Assembly: GCA_964367645.1 (NCBI GenBank)
Contig: CAYIYN010000008.1
Location: forward strand, 1 to 29,479
DNA: 29,479 bases
Direction of reading: 5' to 3'
Origin: RGIG4097 sp964367645
GTDB taxonomy: Bacteria; Bacillota; Clostridia; Christensenellales; CAG-917
The notes below the pieces were generated by a model. It was not told the DNA's origin and ran no database searches. It saw nothing but the letters and a program-made list of their open reading frames with translations. Position 1 is the stretch's first letter. Every line of letters starts with the position of its first letter. Below, piece by piece: positions 16,633 through 23,486 of this stretch. The translations under genes were made by a program, and so were the position numbers.

Positions 16633-17379
16633 ATGGAAATTATCACCTCATCAAGCAACCAATTTGTAAAACTTACCCGTTCATTATCGGACAAAAAAAC
16701 CCGTTTGGAAACGGGACTTTTTGTCATTGAGGGAGGCATTTTAATAAAAGATTTGCCTTCATACGTCGAAGTTGAGTTTATCCTTGCAGTTCCTGAACGT
16801 GAACAAGAAGTTCAGAAACTAGTTGATACTACGCGCGCACGGGTGTATTATATAAGCGATAGTTTGATGAATTCGTTGTCAGACACGGTGTCGCCTTTTG
16901 GGATAATCGCCGTGGCAAAAAAGCCGTTTACGGATTTTTGCTTGCCGGAGGGCAACGCAATTTTGCTCGACGGTGTTTCCGACCCGGGAAACCTAGGCAC
17001 GATTTTGAGGACTGCGGCAGCATGCGGCTTTAACACGGTTTATCTGCTTGACTGCGCCGACTGTTATTCGCCAAAGACCGTGCGCGCCTCAATGGGCGGC
17101 ATATTCAAAGTGAAAACCGTCGAAGTGACGCAAGTGCAGGCACTATCACTTGTCAGCGCAACAAACAGCGCCGCGCTTGATATGTCGGGAGCAGACTTGA
17201 CAATAAACGGCATAACTTCGCCCGTGCTACTGGTTGCAGGCAGTGAGGCTCACGGTGTCAGCGCACCTTTAATCGAGGCTTCAAAAACCGTGCTTTCCTT
17301 GCCTATGCAGGGCGGTATCGAATCATTGAACGTGGCGGTGGCTTCAGCCGTTGCGATGTATTATACAACAAGGAGATAA
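16633..17379 (+). CDS. TrmH/SpoU-family RNA 2'-O-methyltransferase
   Basis: This 248-residue protein has a small N-terminal substrate-binding domain (ITSSSNQFVKLTRSL... FVIEGG) and a C-terminal SPOUT knot. The three SPOUT motifs are DGVSDPGNLGTILRTAAACGF, LLVAGSEAHGVS, and LPMQGGIESLNVAVASAVAMYY. Such enzymes methylate a ribose 2'-hydroxyl in rRNA or tRNA with SAM; this one is closest in layout to RlmB/YsgA proteins, and the target nucleotide cannot be read from sequence. The only Shine-Dalgarno-like sequence, GAGGAAAG, lies 16 nt before the ATG, a long spacing that suggests weak initiation. yebC follows after 2 nt. Confidence 0.93.
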   Translation: MEIITSSSNQFVKLTRSLSDKKTRLETGLFVIEGGILIKDLPSYVEVEFILAVPEREQEVQKLVDTTRARVYYISDSLMNSLSDTVSPFGIIAVAKKPFTDFCLPEGNAILLDGVSDPGNLGTILRTAAACGFNTVYLLDCADCYSPKTVRASMGGIFKVKTVEVTQVQALSLVSATNSAALDMSGADLTINGITSPVLLVAGSEAHGVSAPLIEASKTVLSLPMQGGIESLNVAVASAVAMYYTTRR

Positions 17380-17381
17380 AA

Positions 17382-18128
17382 ATGAGCGGACATAGCAAAT
17401 GGCATAATATTCAGCAAAAGAAAGGCAAGAGTGACGCCGCGCGCGCCAACGTGTTCACAAAAATCGGCAGAGAAATTGCCGTAGCAGTCAAAAACGGCGG
17501 GGCGGATCCCGATACAAACAGCAAACTCCGCGACGCAGTTGCCAAAGCAAAAGACAACAATATGCCCAATGACAACATCAACCGCAGCATCAAAAAAGCA
17601 AGCGGCGAACTGGGCAGCATAAATTATGAAGAAAACACTTACGAGGGTTACGGCGTAGGCGGAACGGCGTTCTTGGTTGAAACGTTGACCGACAACAAAA
17701 ACCGCACGGCGGGCGACGTAAGACACTTGTTTGATAAATTCAACGGTGCGTTGGGGGTCAGCGGAAGCGTGTCGTTTATGTTCAAACGCAAGGGCGTAAT
17801 CACCGTTGCAAAGAGCGACATAGAAGAAGACGACCTTATGATGTACGCACTCGACGCCGGCGCGGAAGACATCTCTTCCGAAGACGACGAAGTTTTTGAA
17901 GTCTTAACCGCTGCAAACGATTTGCATTCGGTAAGAGCGGCTCTTGAAGAAAGCGGTGTGAAAGTGCTTTCGGCTGACGTTGACATGATACCCGACACAG
18001 AGGTCACTCCCGACGAATCACAGCAAGGCACGCTCCTTAAAATGATTGACAAATTGGAAGAACTCGACGACGTTCAAAACGTATATCACAACGCAGTTAT
18101 AACAATAAGCGAAGAAGACGATGATTGA
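17382..18128 (+). CDS. yebC: YebC/PmpR-family translation factor or regulator
   Basis: This 248-residue protein starts with the family hallmark MSGHSKWHNIQQKKGK and has GREIAVAVKNGGADP and YEGYGVGGTAFLVETLTDN. It is full length. The family was long labelled as DNA-binding regulators. More recent work on TACO1 and bacterial YebC-type proteins links them to translation through proline-rich stretches. AAGGAGATAAAA precedes the ATG. The gene overlaps proA by 8 nt, so the two are translationally coupled. Confidence 0.95.
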   Translation: MSGHSKWHNIQQKKGKSDAARANVFTKIGREIAVAVKNGGADPDTNSKLRDAVAKAKDNNMPNDNINRSIKKASGELGSINYEENTYEGYGVGGTAFLVETLTDNKNRTAGDVRHLFDKFNGALGVSGSVSFMFKRKGVITVAKSDIEEDDLMMYALDAGAEDISSEDDEVFEVLTAANDLHSVRAALEESGVKVLSADVDMIPDTEVTPDESQQGTLLKMIDKLEELDDVQNVYHNAVITISEEDDD

Positions 18129-19371
18129 TATAGTAAAACTGTGCCAAAAAACCAAAGCCGCATCATATAAGGCGGCGGGTTACACCGCTGAGGATAAAAA
18201 CAATGCGCTTCAAGCAGTGTCGACGTGCCTAGCGGAAGACAAAAATATAACCGCACTCAAAGAGGCAAACGCACTGGATATAAGTATTGCTCTCGCCGCC
18301 GGCAAAGACGCCGCTTTTATCGACCGCCTTACGCTCACTGATAAGCGTATCGCGGCAATGAGAGAAGGCATCGCGCAAATCGTTTCTCTTCAAGATCCCG
18401 TGGGAGAAGTCGTTGAAGATTATGTTGCAGCGAGCGGAATAAACATCAAAAAGGTTCGCGCGCCCCTCGGAGTTATCGGCATAATTTATGAGTCACGCCC
18501 CAACGTCACGGTGGATGCCGCCGCGCTTTGCATAAAAAGCGGAAACGGCGTCGTTTTGCGTGGCGGGAAGGAATCCATAAATTCCAACAGAAAACTTTAC
18601 CAAATCATGCAAGAGGGCATAGAAAGCGTCGGCTTGGACGGCGATATCGTCGGCTTTGTTGACGACACGTCAAGAGAAGCGTCCGCCCTTATGCTCAAAC
18701 AGTCCGACTATATCGACGTGATTATTCCCAGAGGCGGCGAGGGTTTAAAGCACTTCGTGCTTGAAAACGCGGCAATGCCCGTCATAGCCTCCGCCGGTGG
18801 CAACTGCCACATTTATGTCCAAAAAACCGCCGACTTTGACGAGGCGATAAAAATCGTCATCAACGCAAAGGTTCAACGTCCTTCAACGTGCAACGCAGCG
18901 GAACATCTGCTGGTTGATCGCGAGATAGCAAAAGATTTTCTGCCCAAGTGTTATGCCGCACTAAAAGCAAACGGCGTAGAGGTTTTGGGCGACCGAGAAA
19001 CTGCCGAAATTCTGCCTGTTTTTGTTGCAACTGAAGACGATTTCAAAACGGAATTTTTGGGCAATAAAATGACAATCTCGGTTGTGAATGGTGTCAATCA
19101 GGCTGTGGAAATTATCAACGCAAACGGCACTTCTCACTCCGAAGCAATATTATCAAAAGACCAAGCGGCAATGGATTATTTTTGCAAATACGTTGATGCC
19201 GCCGCGGTATACACAAACGCGTCCACGCGCTTTACGGACGGATTTGAATTCGGCCTCGGCGCGGAAATGGGCATCAGCACACAAAAATTGCATGTTCGCG
19301 GACCGGTAGCGTTGAAAGAATTGACTTCCGTCAAATACGTCATAACCGGACACGGAGAGGTCCGCAAATAA
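18121..19371 (+). CDS. proA: Gamma-glutamyl phosphate reductase
   Basis: This 416-residue cytoplasmic enzyme reduces gamma-glutamyl phosphate to glutamate semialdehyde with NADPH, the second step of proline synthesis. It is an aldehyde-dehydrogenase fold protein with catalytic Cys257 in VQRPSTCNAAEHLLV, and the conserved stretches RAPLGVIGIIYESRPNVTVDAA and IPRGGEGL. The length is typical. The ATG lies inside the last codons of yebC (8-nt overlap). No proB (glutamate 5-kinase) is in the window, so the pathway must be completed from elsewhere. Confidence 0.97.
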   Translation: MIDIVKLCQKTKAASYKAAGYTAEDKNNALQAVSTCLAEDKNITALKEANALDISIALAAGKDAAFIDRLTLTDKRIAAMREGIAQIVSLQDPVGEVVEDYVAASGINIKKVRAPLGVIGIIYESRPNVTVDAAALCIKSGNGVVLRGGKESINSNRKLYQIMQEGIESVGLDGDIVGFVDDTSREASALMLKQSDYIDVIIPRGGEGLKHFVLENAAMPVIASAGGNCHIYVQKTADFDEAIKIVINAKVQRPSTCNAAEHLLVDREIAKDFLPKCYAALKANGVEVLGDRETAEILPVFVATEDDFKTEFLGNKMTISVVNGVNQAVEIINANGTSHSEAILSKDQAAMDYFCKYVDAAAVYTNASTRFTDGFEFGLGAEMGISTQKLHVRGPVALKELTSVKYVITGHGEVRK

Positions 19372-19392
19372 TATTTTAGACAAAATATAAAC

Positions 19393-19419
19393 AAAAGGCG
19401 GTTAAACCGCTCAATTATT
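19393..19419 (+). promoter_or_regulatory. Unusual ribosome binding site of nifS with an intervening hairpin
   Basis: The only Shine-Dalgarno-like sequence, AAAAGG (19393-19398), lies 21 nt before the nifS ATG. A small hairpin, GCGGT/ACCGC (19398-19402 with 19406-19410), sits between them. If it forms, it brings the purine run to about 9 nt from the start. The fold is short and the idea is an inference. Confidence 0.35.
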
Positions 19420-20622
19420 ATGGACAAAAGAATTTATTTCGATCACGCGGCAACTACGCCGCTTTCAAAAGAAGCGTTTGACGCTATGTATCCTTACTTT
19501 TCCGATATTTTCGGAAACGCCAACAGTCAGCACGCTTTCGGGCGCGACGCAGCCGCCGCGGTTCTCTTATCAAGAGAGAAAATCGCAAAGTGTTTGGGTG
19601 CCAAAACAAACGAAATTTACTTTACGTCAGGCGGTACCGAAGCCGATAACTGGGCACTTAAAGGCACGGCTTTTGCCAACAGAAAAAAGGGCGACCATAT
19701 TATCGTTTCTTCCATTGAACATTCGGCGATTTTGGCAACCTGCAAGCAACTTGAAAATTATGGTTTTTCCATTACCTATCTGAAAGTCGACAACGAAGGC
19801 TTTGTTTCTGTCAAGGATTTGGAAGACGCCATAACCGACAAAACAATTCTTGTCAGCGTTATGTTTGCAAACAACGAAGTCGGCACAATAGAACCTATCA
19901 AGGAACTTTGCGACGCGGCTCACCGCCACGGAGTGTTGTTCCACACCGATGCCGTGCAGGCGACGGGCGCAGTGCGCTACAATGTCAAAGACTTGGGCGT
20001 GGATATGCTCTCGTTTTCAGGACACAAGTTTTACGGTCCCAAAGGTATCGGCGGACTATACGTCAAAAACGGTGTGAAGATTGACAAGCATATGACGGGC
20101 GGAGAGCAGGAGCGCAGCAACCGCGGAGGCACCACAAACGTGCCTGCGGTCGTGGGTATGGCAACCGCTCTTGAAAACGCCATTGAACATTTGGACGAAA
20201 ACAACGCTTACGTTTCGGCGCTTCGCAACAGATTTGTCGAAAAATTGACCTCTTCGGTTGAAGATATCCTCTTCAACGGGCCAAAAAGCGATAATTTTGA
20301 CAAACGTCTATCAAACAATGCAAGTTTCAGTTTCAGATATATCGAAGGCGAAAGCATACTCTTCTCGCTCGACCTAGAAGGTGTAAGTGCCTCCAGCGGC
20401 TCTGCTTGTTCATCGGGCAGTCTGGAACCGAGCCACACTCTGCTTGCAATCGGAGTGCCGGTAGGGACGGCACACGGCACGATACGCTTTAGTTTCGGCA
20501 AGAAAAACACTGTTGAAGATGTTGATTACGCTGTTGAAAAACTGATAACAATCGTAAAAAGACTCAGAGCGATGTCACCTCTTTATAAAGGCGGCAACGC
20601 ACAAATAAAAACAATAAAATAA
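19420..20622 (+). CDS. nifS: Cysteine desulfurase (NifS/IscS type)
   Basis: This 400-residue PLP enzyme takes sulfur from cysteine as a persulfide for Fe-S cluster assembly. It is a class V aminotransferase-fold protein. Lys203 in SFSGHKFYGPKG binds PLP and Cys330 in SSGSACSSGSLEPSH carries the persulfide; this flexible Cys loop is the group I (NifS/IscS) form. The N-terminus IYFDHAATTPLSKEA is canonical. It is followed by a nifU-like scaffold gene, as in the two-gene Fe-S systems of many Clostridia. No iscR regulator is adjacent. Confidence 0.96.
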   Translation: MDKRIYFDHAATTPLSKEAFDAMYPYFSDIFGNANSQHAFGRDAAAAVLLSREKIAKCLGAKTNEIYFTSGGTEADNWALKGTAFANRKKGDHIIVSSIEHSAILATCKQLENYGFSITYLKVDNEGFVSVKDLEDAITDKTILVSVMFANNEVGTIEPIKELCDAAHRHGVLFHTDAVQATGAVRYNVKDLGVDMLSFSGHKFYGPKGIGGLYVKNGVKIDKHMTGGEQERSNRGGTTNVPAVVGMATALENAIEHLDENNAYVSALRNRFVEKLTSSVEDILFNGPKSDNFDKRLSNNASFSFRYIEGESILFSLDLEGVSASSGSACSSGSLEPSHTLLAIGVPVGTAHGTIRFSFGKKNTVEDVDYAVEKLITIVKRLRAMSPLYKGGNAQIKTIK

Positions 20623-20698
20623 AACGCATTAAGCACAAGCGATAAATGGTGCGCGGCGCGATTTATATTTTGACGACAGCGCGCCGATAAGGAGAAAT

Positions 20699-21082
20699 AT
20701 GTACAACGAAAAGGTGATGAAAGTCTTCCAAAATCCGCAAAACGTGGGTTCAGTGGAAAACTATAATGCAATAGGTACGGTCGGAAACGAAGTTTGCGGC
20801 GATATTATGCAAATTACTCTAAAGATAGAAAACGACATTATTGTCGATGCAAAATTCAAAACTTTCGGGTGCGCCGCCGCAGTGGCAACAAGTTCAACCG
20901 CAACGAGTATGATAATCGGAAAGACGATAGACGAGGCTCTAAAAATCAAAAACAAAGACGTAGTCGAAGCACTTGAAGGTCTTCCTCCTCAAAAAATTCA
21001 TTGCTCCGTGCTTGCAGAGGAAGCAATCAAACTTGCAATAGAAGATTACCGCACCAAGCAGTCCGCAAATAACGGCAAATAA
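20699..21082 (+). CDS. nifU: Fe-S cluster scaffold protein (NifU/IscU N-terminal type)
   Basis: This 127-residue scaffold has the three cluster-binding cysteines Cys33 (VCGDIM, with the conserved Asp35), Cys58 (FGCAAAVATSS) and Cys102 (IHCSVLAEEAI). It corresponds to the N-terminal domain of NifU, with no ferredoxin or C-terminal NifU domain, as in clostridial NifU. It receives sulfur from the NifS protein encoded just upstream. AAGGAG precedes the ATG. A hairpin, CGGCGCG (20654-20660) with CGCGCCG (20680-20686), stands immediately before this Shine-Dalgarno in the 76-nt gap after nifS. A long hairpin terminator follows. Confidence 0.95.
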   Translation: MYNEKVMKVFQNPQNVGSVENYNAIGTVGNEVCGDIMQITLKIENDIIVDAKFKTFGCAAAVATSSTATSMIIGKTIDEALKIKNKDVVEALEGLPPQKIHCSVLAEEAIKLAIEDYRTKQSANNGK

Positions 21083-21167
21083 GCAAGTCAAAAAGCAGTT
21101 AAAATTTCATAGCAGACGCTGAAATATTAACAATGCCGCAATCATAGTCAATCGAAAATTACTAACA

Positions 21168-21260
21168 AAAAACGCACCGAATGGGGTCCTTTCACTATCA
21201 CTAACGGGTTTATGCCGAATTAGTGATAGCGTGGGGGATACTAACGGTGCGTTTTTATTT
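21168..21260 (+). terminator. Large compound hairpin, probable bidirectional terminator
   Basis: Three stacked helices form one long hairpin. The outer 12-bp stem pairs AAAAACGCACCG (21168-21179) with CGGTGCGTTTTT (21245-21256). A middle 4-bp stem pairs GTCC (21186-21189) with GGAT (21236-21239). The inner perfect 10-bp stem pairs CTATCACTAA (21195-21204) with TTAGTGATAG (21220-21229). T-runs on both strands fit a terminator shared by nifU and the converging lipoprotein gene. At about 89 nt it is much larger than the other terminators here. Confidence 0.65.
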
Positions 21261-21322
21261 AAGTTTCAAATATAGCGATTGTTCAATCAACTTAATATTT
21301 TATCTGTATCAGTTGCGATCAA

Positions 21323-21766
21323 TCAATAATTGCGCGCTATCGCAACGGTTTCAAAATTGCCGGCGAAAATAATGTTTTCATAGCGGTATATCTCAATTCT
21401 TTTGTTCGTCACAAGTTCATACTTATTATCATCGCGGAATTTTTTTACCATTTCTTCCACCCAGTCTGCCGAATCGGTGTCAGTGCAGTAGAACATTCTT
21501 ACAAAACTTATTGCAGGTTTGCCTTCTTCATCAACGGCGTTTTCGTCTTTCGTGGCGAAAACTATGTCATCGATATGGACGCCGTTTTTTTGATAGCCGT
21601 CAATTTCCTCAGAATAAGAAGAGTATTTTATGGTGTATCCTTGGTCGCTAAGACGTTGGATAACACTGTTCTTTTTCATGCTGATTTTAAGACAACCGGC
21701 AAAAGCAACAGTCAAAACCACAACAAGCAGGGCGGCGCATAGAGTAATAAATATTTTGCGTTTCAT
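21323..21766 (-). CDS. Hypothetical lipoprotein
   Basis: I do not recognise this 147-residue protein. It has a lipoprotein signal peptide: a basic start (MKRK), a hydrophobic stretch (IFITLCAALLVVVLTVAF) and the lipobox FAGC, so it should be anchored outside the cytoplasmic membrane. The mature part is hydrophilic and mixed alpha/beta, with no recognised motif or metal site. A longer in-frame reading starts at 21820, but it would enclose the promoter and has no Shine-Dalgarno. The start at 21766 matches the signal peptide. The predicted -10 element ends 6 nt before this ATG, so the mRNA is probably leaderless. Confidence 0.75.
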   Translation of the reverse strand: MKRKIFITLCAALLVVVLTVAFAGCLKISMKKNSVIQRLSDQGYTIKYSSYSEEIDGYQKNGVHIDDIVFATKDENAVDEEGKPAISFVRMFYCTDTDSADWVEEMVKKFRDDNKYELVTNKRIEIYRYENIIFAGNFETVAIARNY

Positions 21767-21772
21767 AGTTGT

Positions 21773-21801
21773 ATAATATCTTTTTTGCTTTGCTATGTCA
21801 A
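21773..21801 (-). promoter_or_regulatory. Promoter of the lipoprotein gene, predicting a leaderless mRNA
   Basis: On the minus strand a perfect TTGACA (21796-21801) is followed after exactly 17 nt by TATTAT (21773-21778). Only ACAACT separates the -10 from the ATG at 21766, so transcription should start at or next to the A of the start codon. No Shine-Dalgarno is possible on such a transcript. Confidence 0.7.
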
Positions 21802-21864
21802 GACTTCCAACATTTGCCAATCAAAAATATCTGACGGTGCACAAACTATACTCGGAGGACGACT

Positions 21865-21999
21865 ATGAAAGCATCATTTATTTTGGGCGCGATGATAGGA
21901 GTCGCTGCCACATCGGCGGTATGCGCTTCGACAAGTGCAAAATGTGTAAGACGTGCAAAACGCATGTTTGTGAACAAACTTGAAGACGTATTCAGCTGA
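21865..21999 (+). CDS. Small membrane protein, 44 residues
   Basis: This short gene has a good ribosome site (CGGAGG, then 6 nt, then ATG) and is followed within 2 nt by a perfect terminator; together these argue that it is real. The product begins MKASFILGAMIGVAATSAVC, a single hydrophobic helix with a small-residue G-x3-G pattern. It continues with a basic segment (KCVRRAKRMFVNK) and ends LEDVFS. The layout resembles small one-helix YtxH-like proteins of Clostridia, but I cannot assign a family. No clear promoter was found in the divergent gap. Function is unknown. Confidence 0.65.
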   Translation: MKASFILGAMIGVAATSAVCASTSAKCVRRAKRMFVNKLEDVFS

Positions 22000-22000
22000 T

Positions 22001-22030
22001 AAAAAATGCACCGATTCCGGTGCATTTTTT
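22001..22030 (+). terminator. Terminator after the small membrane-protein gene
   Basis: A perfect 13-bp stem, AAAAAATGCACCG (22001-22013) with CGGTGCATTTTTT (22018-22030), closes the 4-nt loop ATTC. A-runs and T-runs on both sides make it usable in both directions. Confidence 0.9.
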
Positions 22031-22068
22031 ATTGAGCGATTTAATGTCTGTTTTGATAGCGTAAGTAA

Positions 22069-22179
22069 GTAACGTTTTGTTTGTAATTATTTTTTGTAAC
22101 GGTGTGATTGTAATGATTTGTTTGTAACGTTTTGTTTGTAAAGTTTTGTTCGTAACGGTTTGTTTGCAATGATGTATAT
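22069..22179. repeat. 14-bp tandem repeat array (about 8 units)
   Basis: Eight head-to-tail units occur with consensus GTAACGNTTTGTTT. They start at 22069, 22083, 22096, 22110, 22124, 22138, 22152 and 22166; the second unit is 13 bp, and units 1 and 5 are identical. Repetition decays into GCAAT-rich sequence up to about 22215. On the opposite strand it can be read as a Thr/Lys-rich open frame with no ribosome site, which I treat as spurious. Confidence 0.85.
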
Positions 22180-22218
22180 GTGTATCTGCAATTATGTGCA
22201 ATGTTGCAATCTGCTTTT

Positions 22219-22250
22219 TTGTCACTCTGAGCGCAGTCGAAGAGTCGCCT
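22219..22250. repeat. Dispersed-repeat-like hairpin motif (TCTGAGCGCAGTCGAAGA)
   Basis: The sequence GTCACTCTGAGCGCAGTCGAAGAG matches in form a short dispersed repeat common in many bacterial genomes, which gives the spurious peptide CHSERSRR in one frame. It can fold as ACTCT/AGAGT. It lies just after the protease stop codon. A related core occurs at 23766-23778. The family assignment is from memory of such repeats. Confidence 0.5.
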
Positions 22251-22256
22251 CTCAAT

Positions 22257-23375
22257 TTAGCCTGCTACAGCCGTATAATCAATGGCGATATTTGTGCCAA
22301 GTTCATTATTTGCTGCGCCTGATGCCCAGTTTAAAAAGCCCACAAGAGTTTCAGAAGACACTGCAAAGCCCATATTGTCGATTTCGTCTGCGACCAGTTT
22401 TGATTCGACAACGCCGATTACAATGCAGTTGCGGTTAATAAGCGGTCCGCCTGAGTTGCCGTTGTTGACGGCCGCGTCCGTCATAATGAAGGTGCCGGCG
22501 CCCCAGCTCTCAAAATTCAAGCCGTCATTTGTCACAATGCCGTCTGCCATGCTCATTCCAAATCCGCGCGGATTCCCGATAAGTGCCACCTCGTCGCCTG
22601 TTTTGCAGTAATCAGTAGCCGCAATTTGTAGCGAAGGGTTAATGGTATTAGACGGCTGTTCTCCCACGATTTTGCAAAGGGCCAAATCGGCTTGGTCAAG
22701 GTTTTCCGATTCGCAATTTTCAAGTGTTATACCGCCGATTGCGACAACTTCGAGGTCGTATATCGCGGTTTCTCCGTCAAATTGGCAGCTGATTTCATCA
22801 TATACCGCAGCGCTATATTCAACAATTGGAATGCGCTGACCAAAGTTATACACATAAGATATCGTCTGTTTTTCATAGAGCACAACGTGAGCGTTTGTAA
22901 CGATATATCTTTCGGGGTTTTGTGCGGAGGAGTCTGTTATCAAAAATCCGCTTGCAACTCCCGAATATGTTTTGTTGGTCGTTGAGCAATAAATCGCCGC
23001 AACAGAATTGAAGCAGTTGTCATAAACAAGTTCGCTGACGGATGAGGACAGTTGCTCAAGTGCCTTTGCGCTTGCCGCATTGGTAACGTCCGAAACTACG
23101 TCGCTGTCATCAAGCACGCTTGATATTGCATCCATATACGTGCTTTTTGCCGACGCTTCCAAAGAGGCAACATAATCTTCGGCAATTTTGTCTTTAAGCG
23201 TTGCCAAAACGACTACGTTTACCAAAACTACCAGACACATAAAAACTGCCACGCAGATGCATATCACCACAGTCGGACTGCTTTTTCTGGTTTTGGGGTT
23301 AGGAGTGTGATAAATAGGCGTGCGATTGTTATCGTTGTTGTCGTTATAATTGAAAAAATTATTAAAATCGTCCAT
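22257..23375 (-). CDS. Membrane-anchored S1C trypsin-like serine protease (HtrA/DegP-like, no PDZ)
   Basis: This 372-residue protein has an Asn/Asp-rich cytoplasmic head (DDFNNFFNYNDNNDNN), one membrane helix at about 36-60 (VVICICVAVFMCLVVLVNVV), and a roughly 55-residue Ser/Ala/Asp-rich spacer. An extracytoplasmic protease domain follows, with catalytic His163 (TNAHVV), Asp230 (DQADLAL) and Ser308 (GNSGGPL). Unlike classical HtrA proteins it ends shortly after this domain, with no PDZ domain. A TTG start five codons upstream is possible, but the ATG at 23375 has GAGG 6 nt upstream. A candidate promoter lies in the divergent gap. It probably degrades misfolded surface proteins; the substrate is unknown. 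Confidence 0.92.
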   Translation of the reverse strand: MDDFNNFFNYNDNNDNNRTPIYHTPNPKTRKSSPTVVICICVAVFMCLVVLVNVVVLATLKDKIAEDYVASLEASAKSTYMDAISSVLDDSDVVSDVTNAASAKALEQLSSSVSELVYDNCFNSVAAIYCSTTNKTYSGVASGFLITDSSAQNPERYIVTNAHVVLYEKQTISYVYNFGQRIPIVEYSAAVYDEISCQFDGETAIYDLEVVAIGGITLENCESENLDQADLALCKIVGEQPSNTINPSLQIAATDYCKTGDEVALIGNPRGFGMSMADGIVTNDGLNFESWGAGTFIMTDAAVNNGNSGGPLINRNCIVIGVVESKLVADEIDNMGFAVSSETLVGFLNWASGAANNELGTNIAIDYTAVAG

Positions 23376-23399
23376 AAGATACCTCTTCAATTTTCTGTA

Positions 23400-23427
23400 C
23401 TTATATTACTTATTCATAATTAAACAA
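23400..23427 (-). promoter_or_regulatory. Candidate promoter of the S1C protease gene
   Basis: On the minus strand TTGTTT (23422-23427) is followed after 16 nt by TATAAG (23400-23405). The leader would be about 20 nt and includes the GAGG ribosome site. Confidence 0.45.
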
Positions 23428-23486
23428 GTATTAAAAAGCGGTTTTATTCTTGACAATAGTATGTTACAATAATCCAAGAGGTATAT

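Noticed and set aside
21795..21983. 62-codon plus-strand reading frame with a Cys-rich end
   Set aside because: It overlaps the small membrane-protein gene in another frame and lacks a Shine-Dalgarno; the overlapping 44-codon gene has one.
21992..22255. 87-codon minus-strand reading frame rich in Thr, Lys and Ile
   Set aside because: It is only a translation of the 14-bp tandem repeats and the dispersed repeat, and has no ribosome site.
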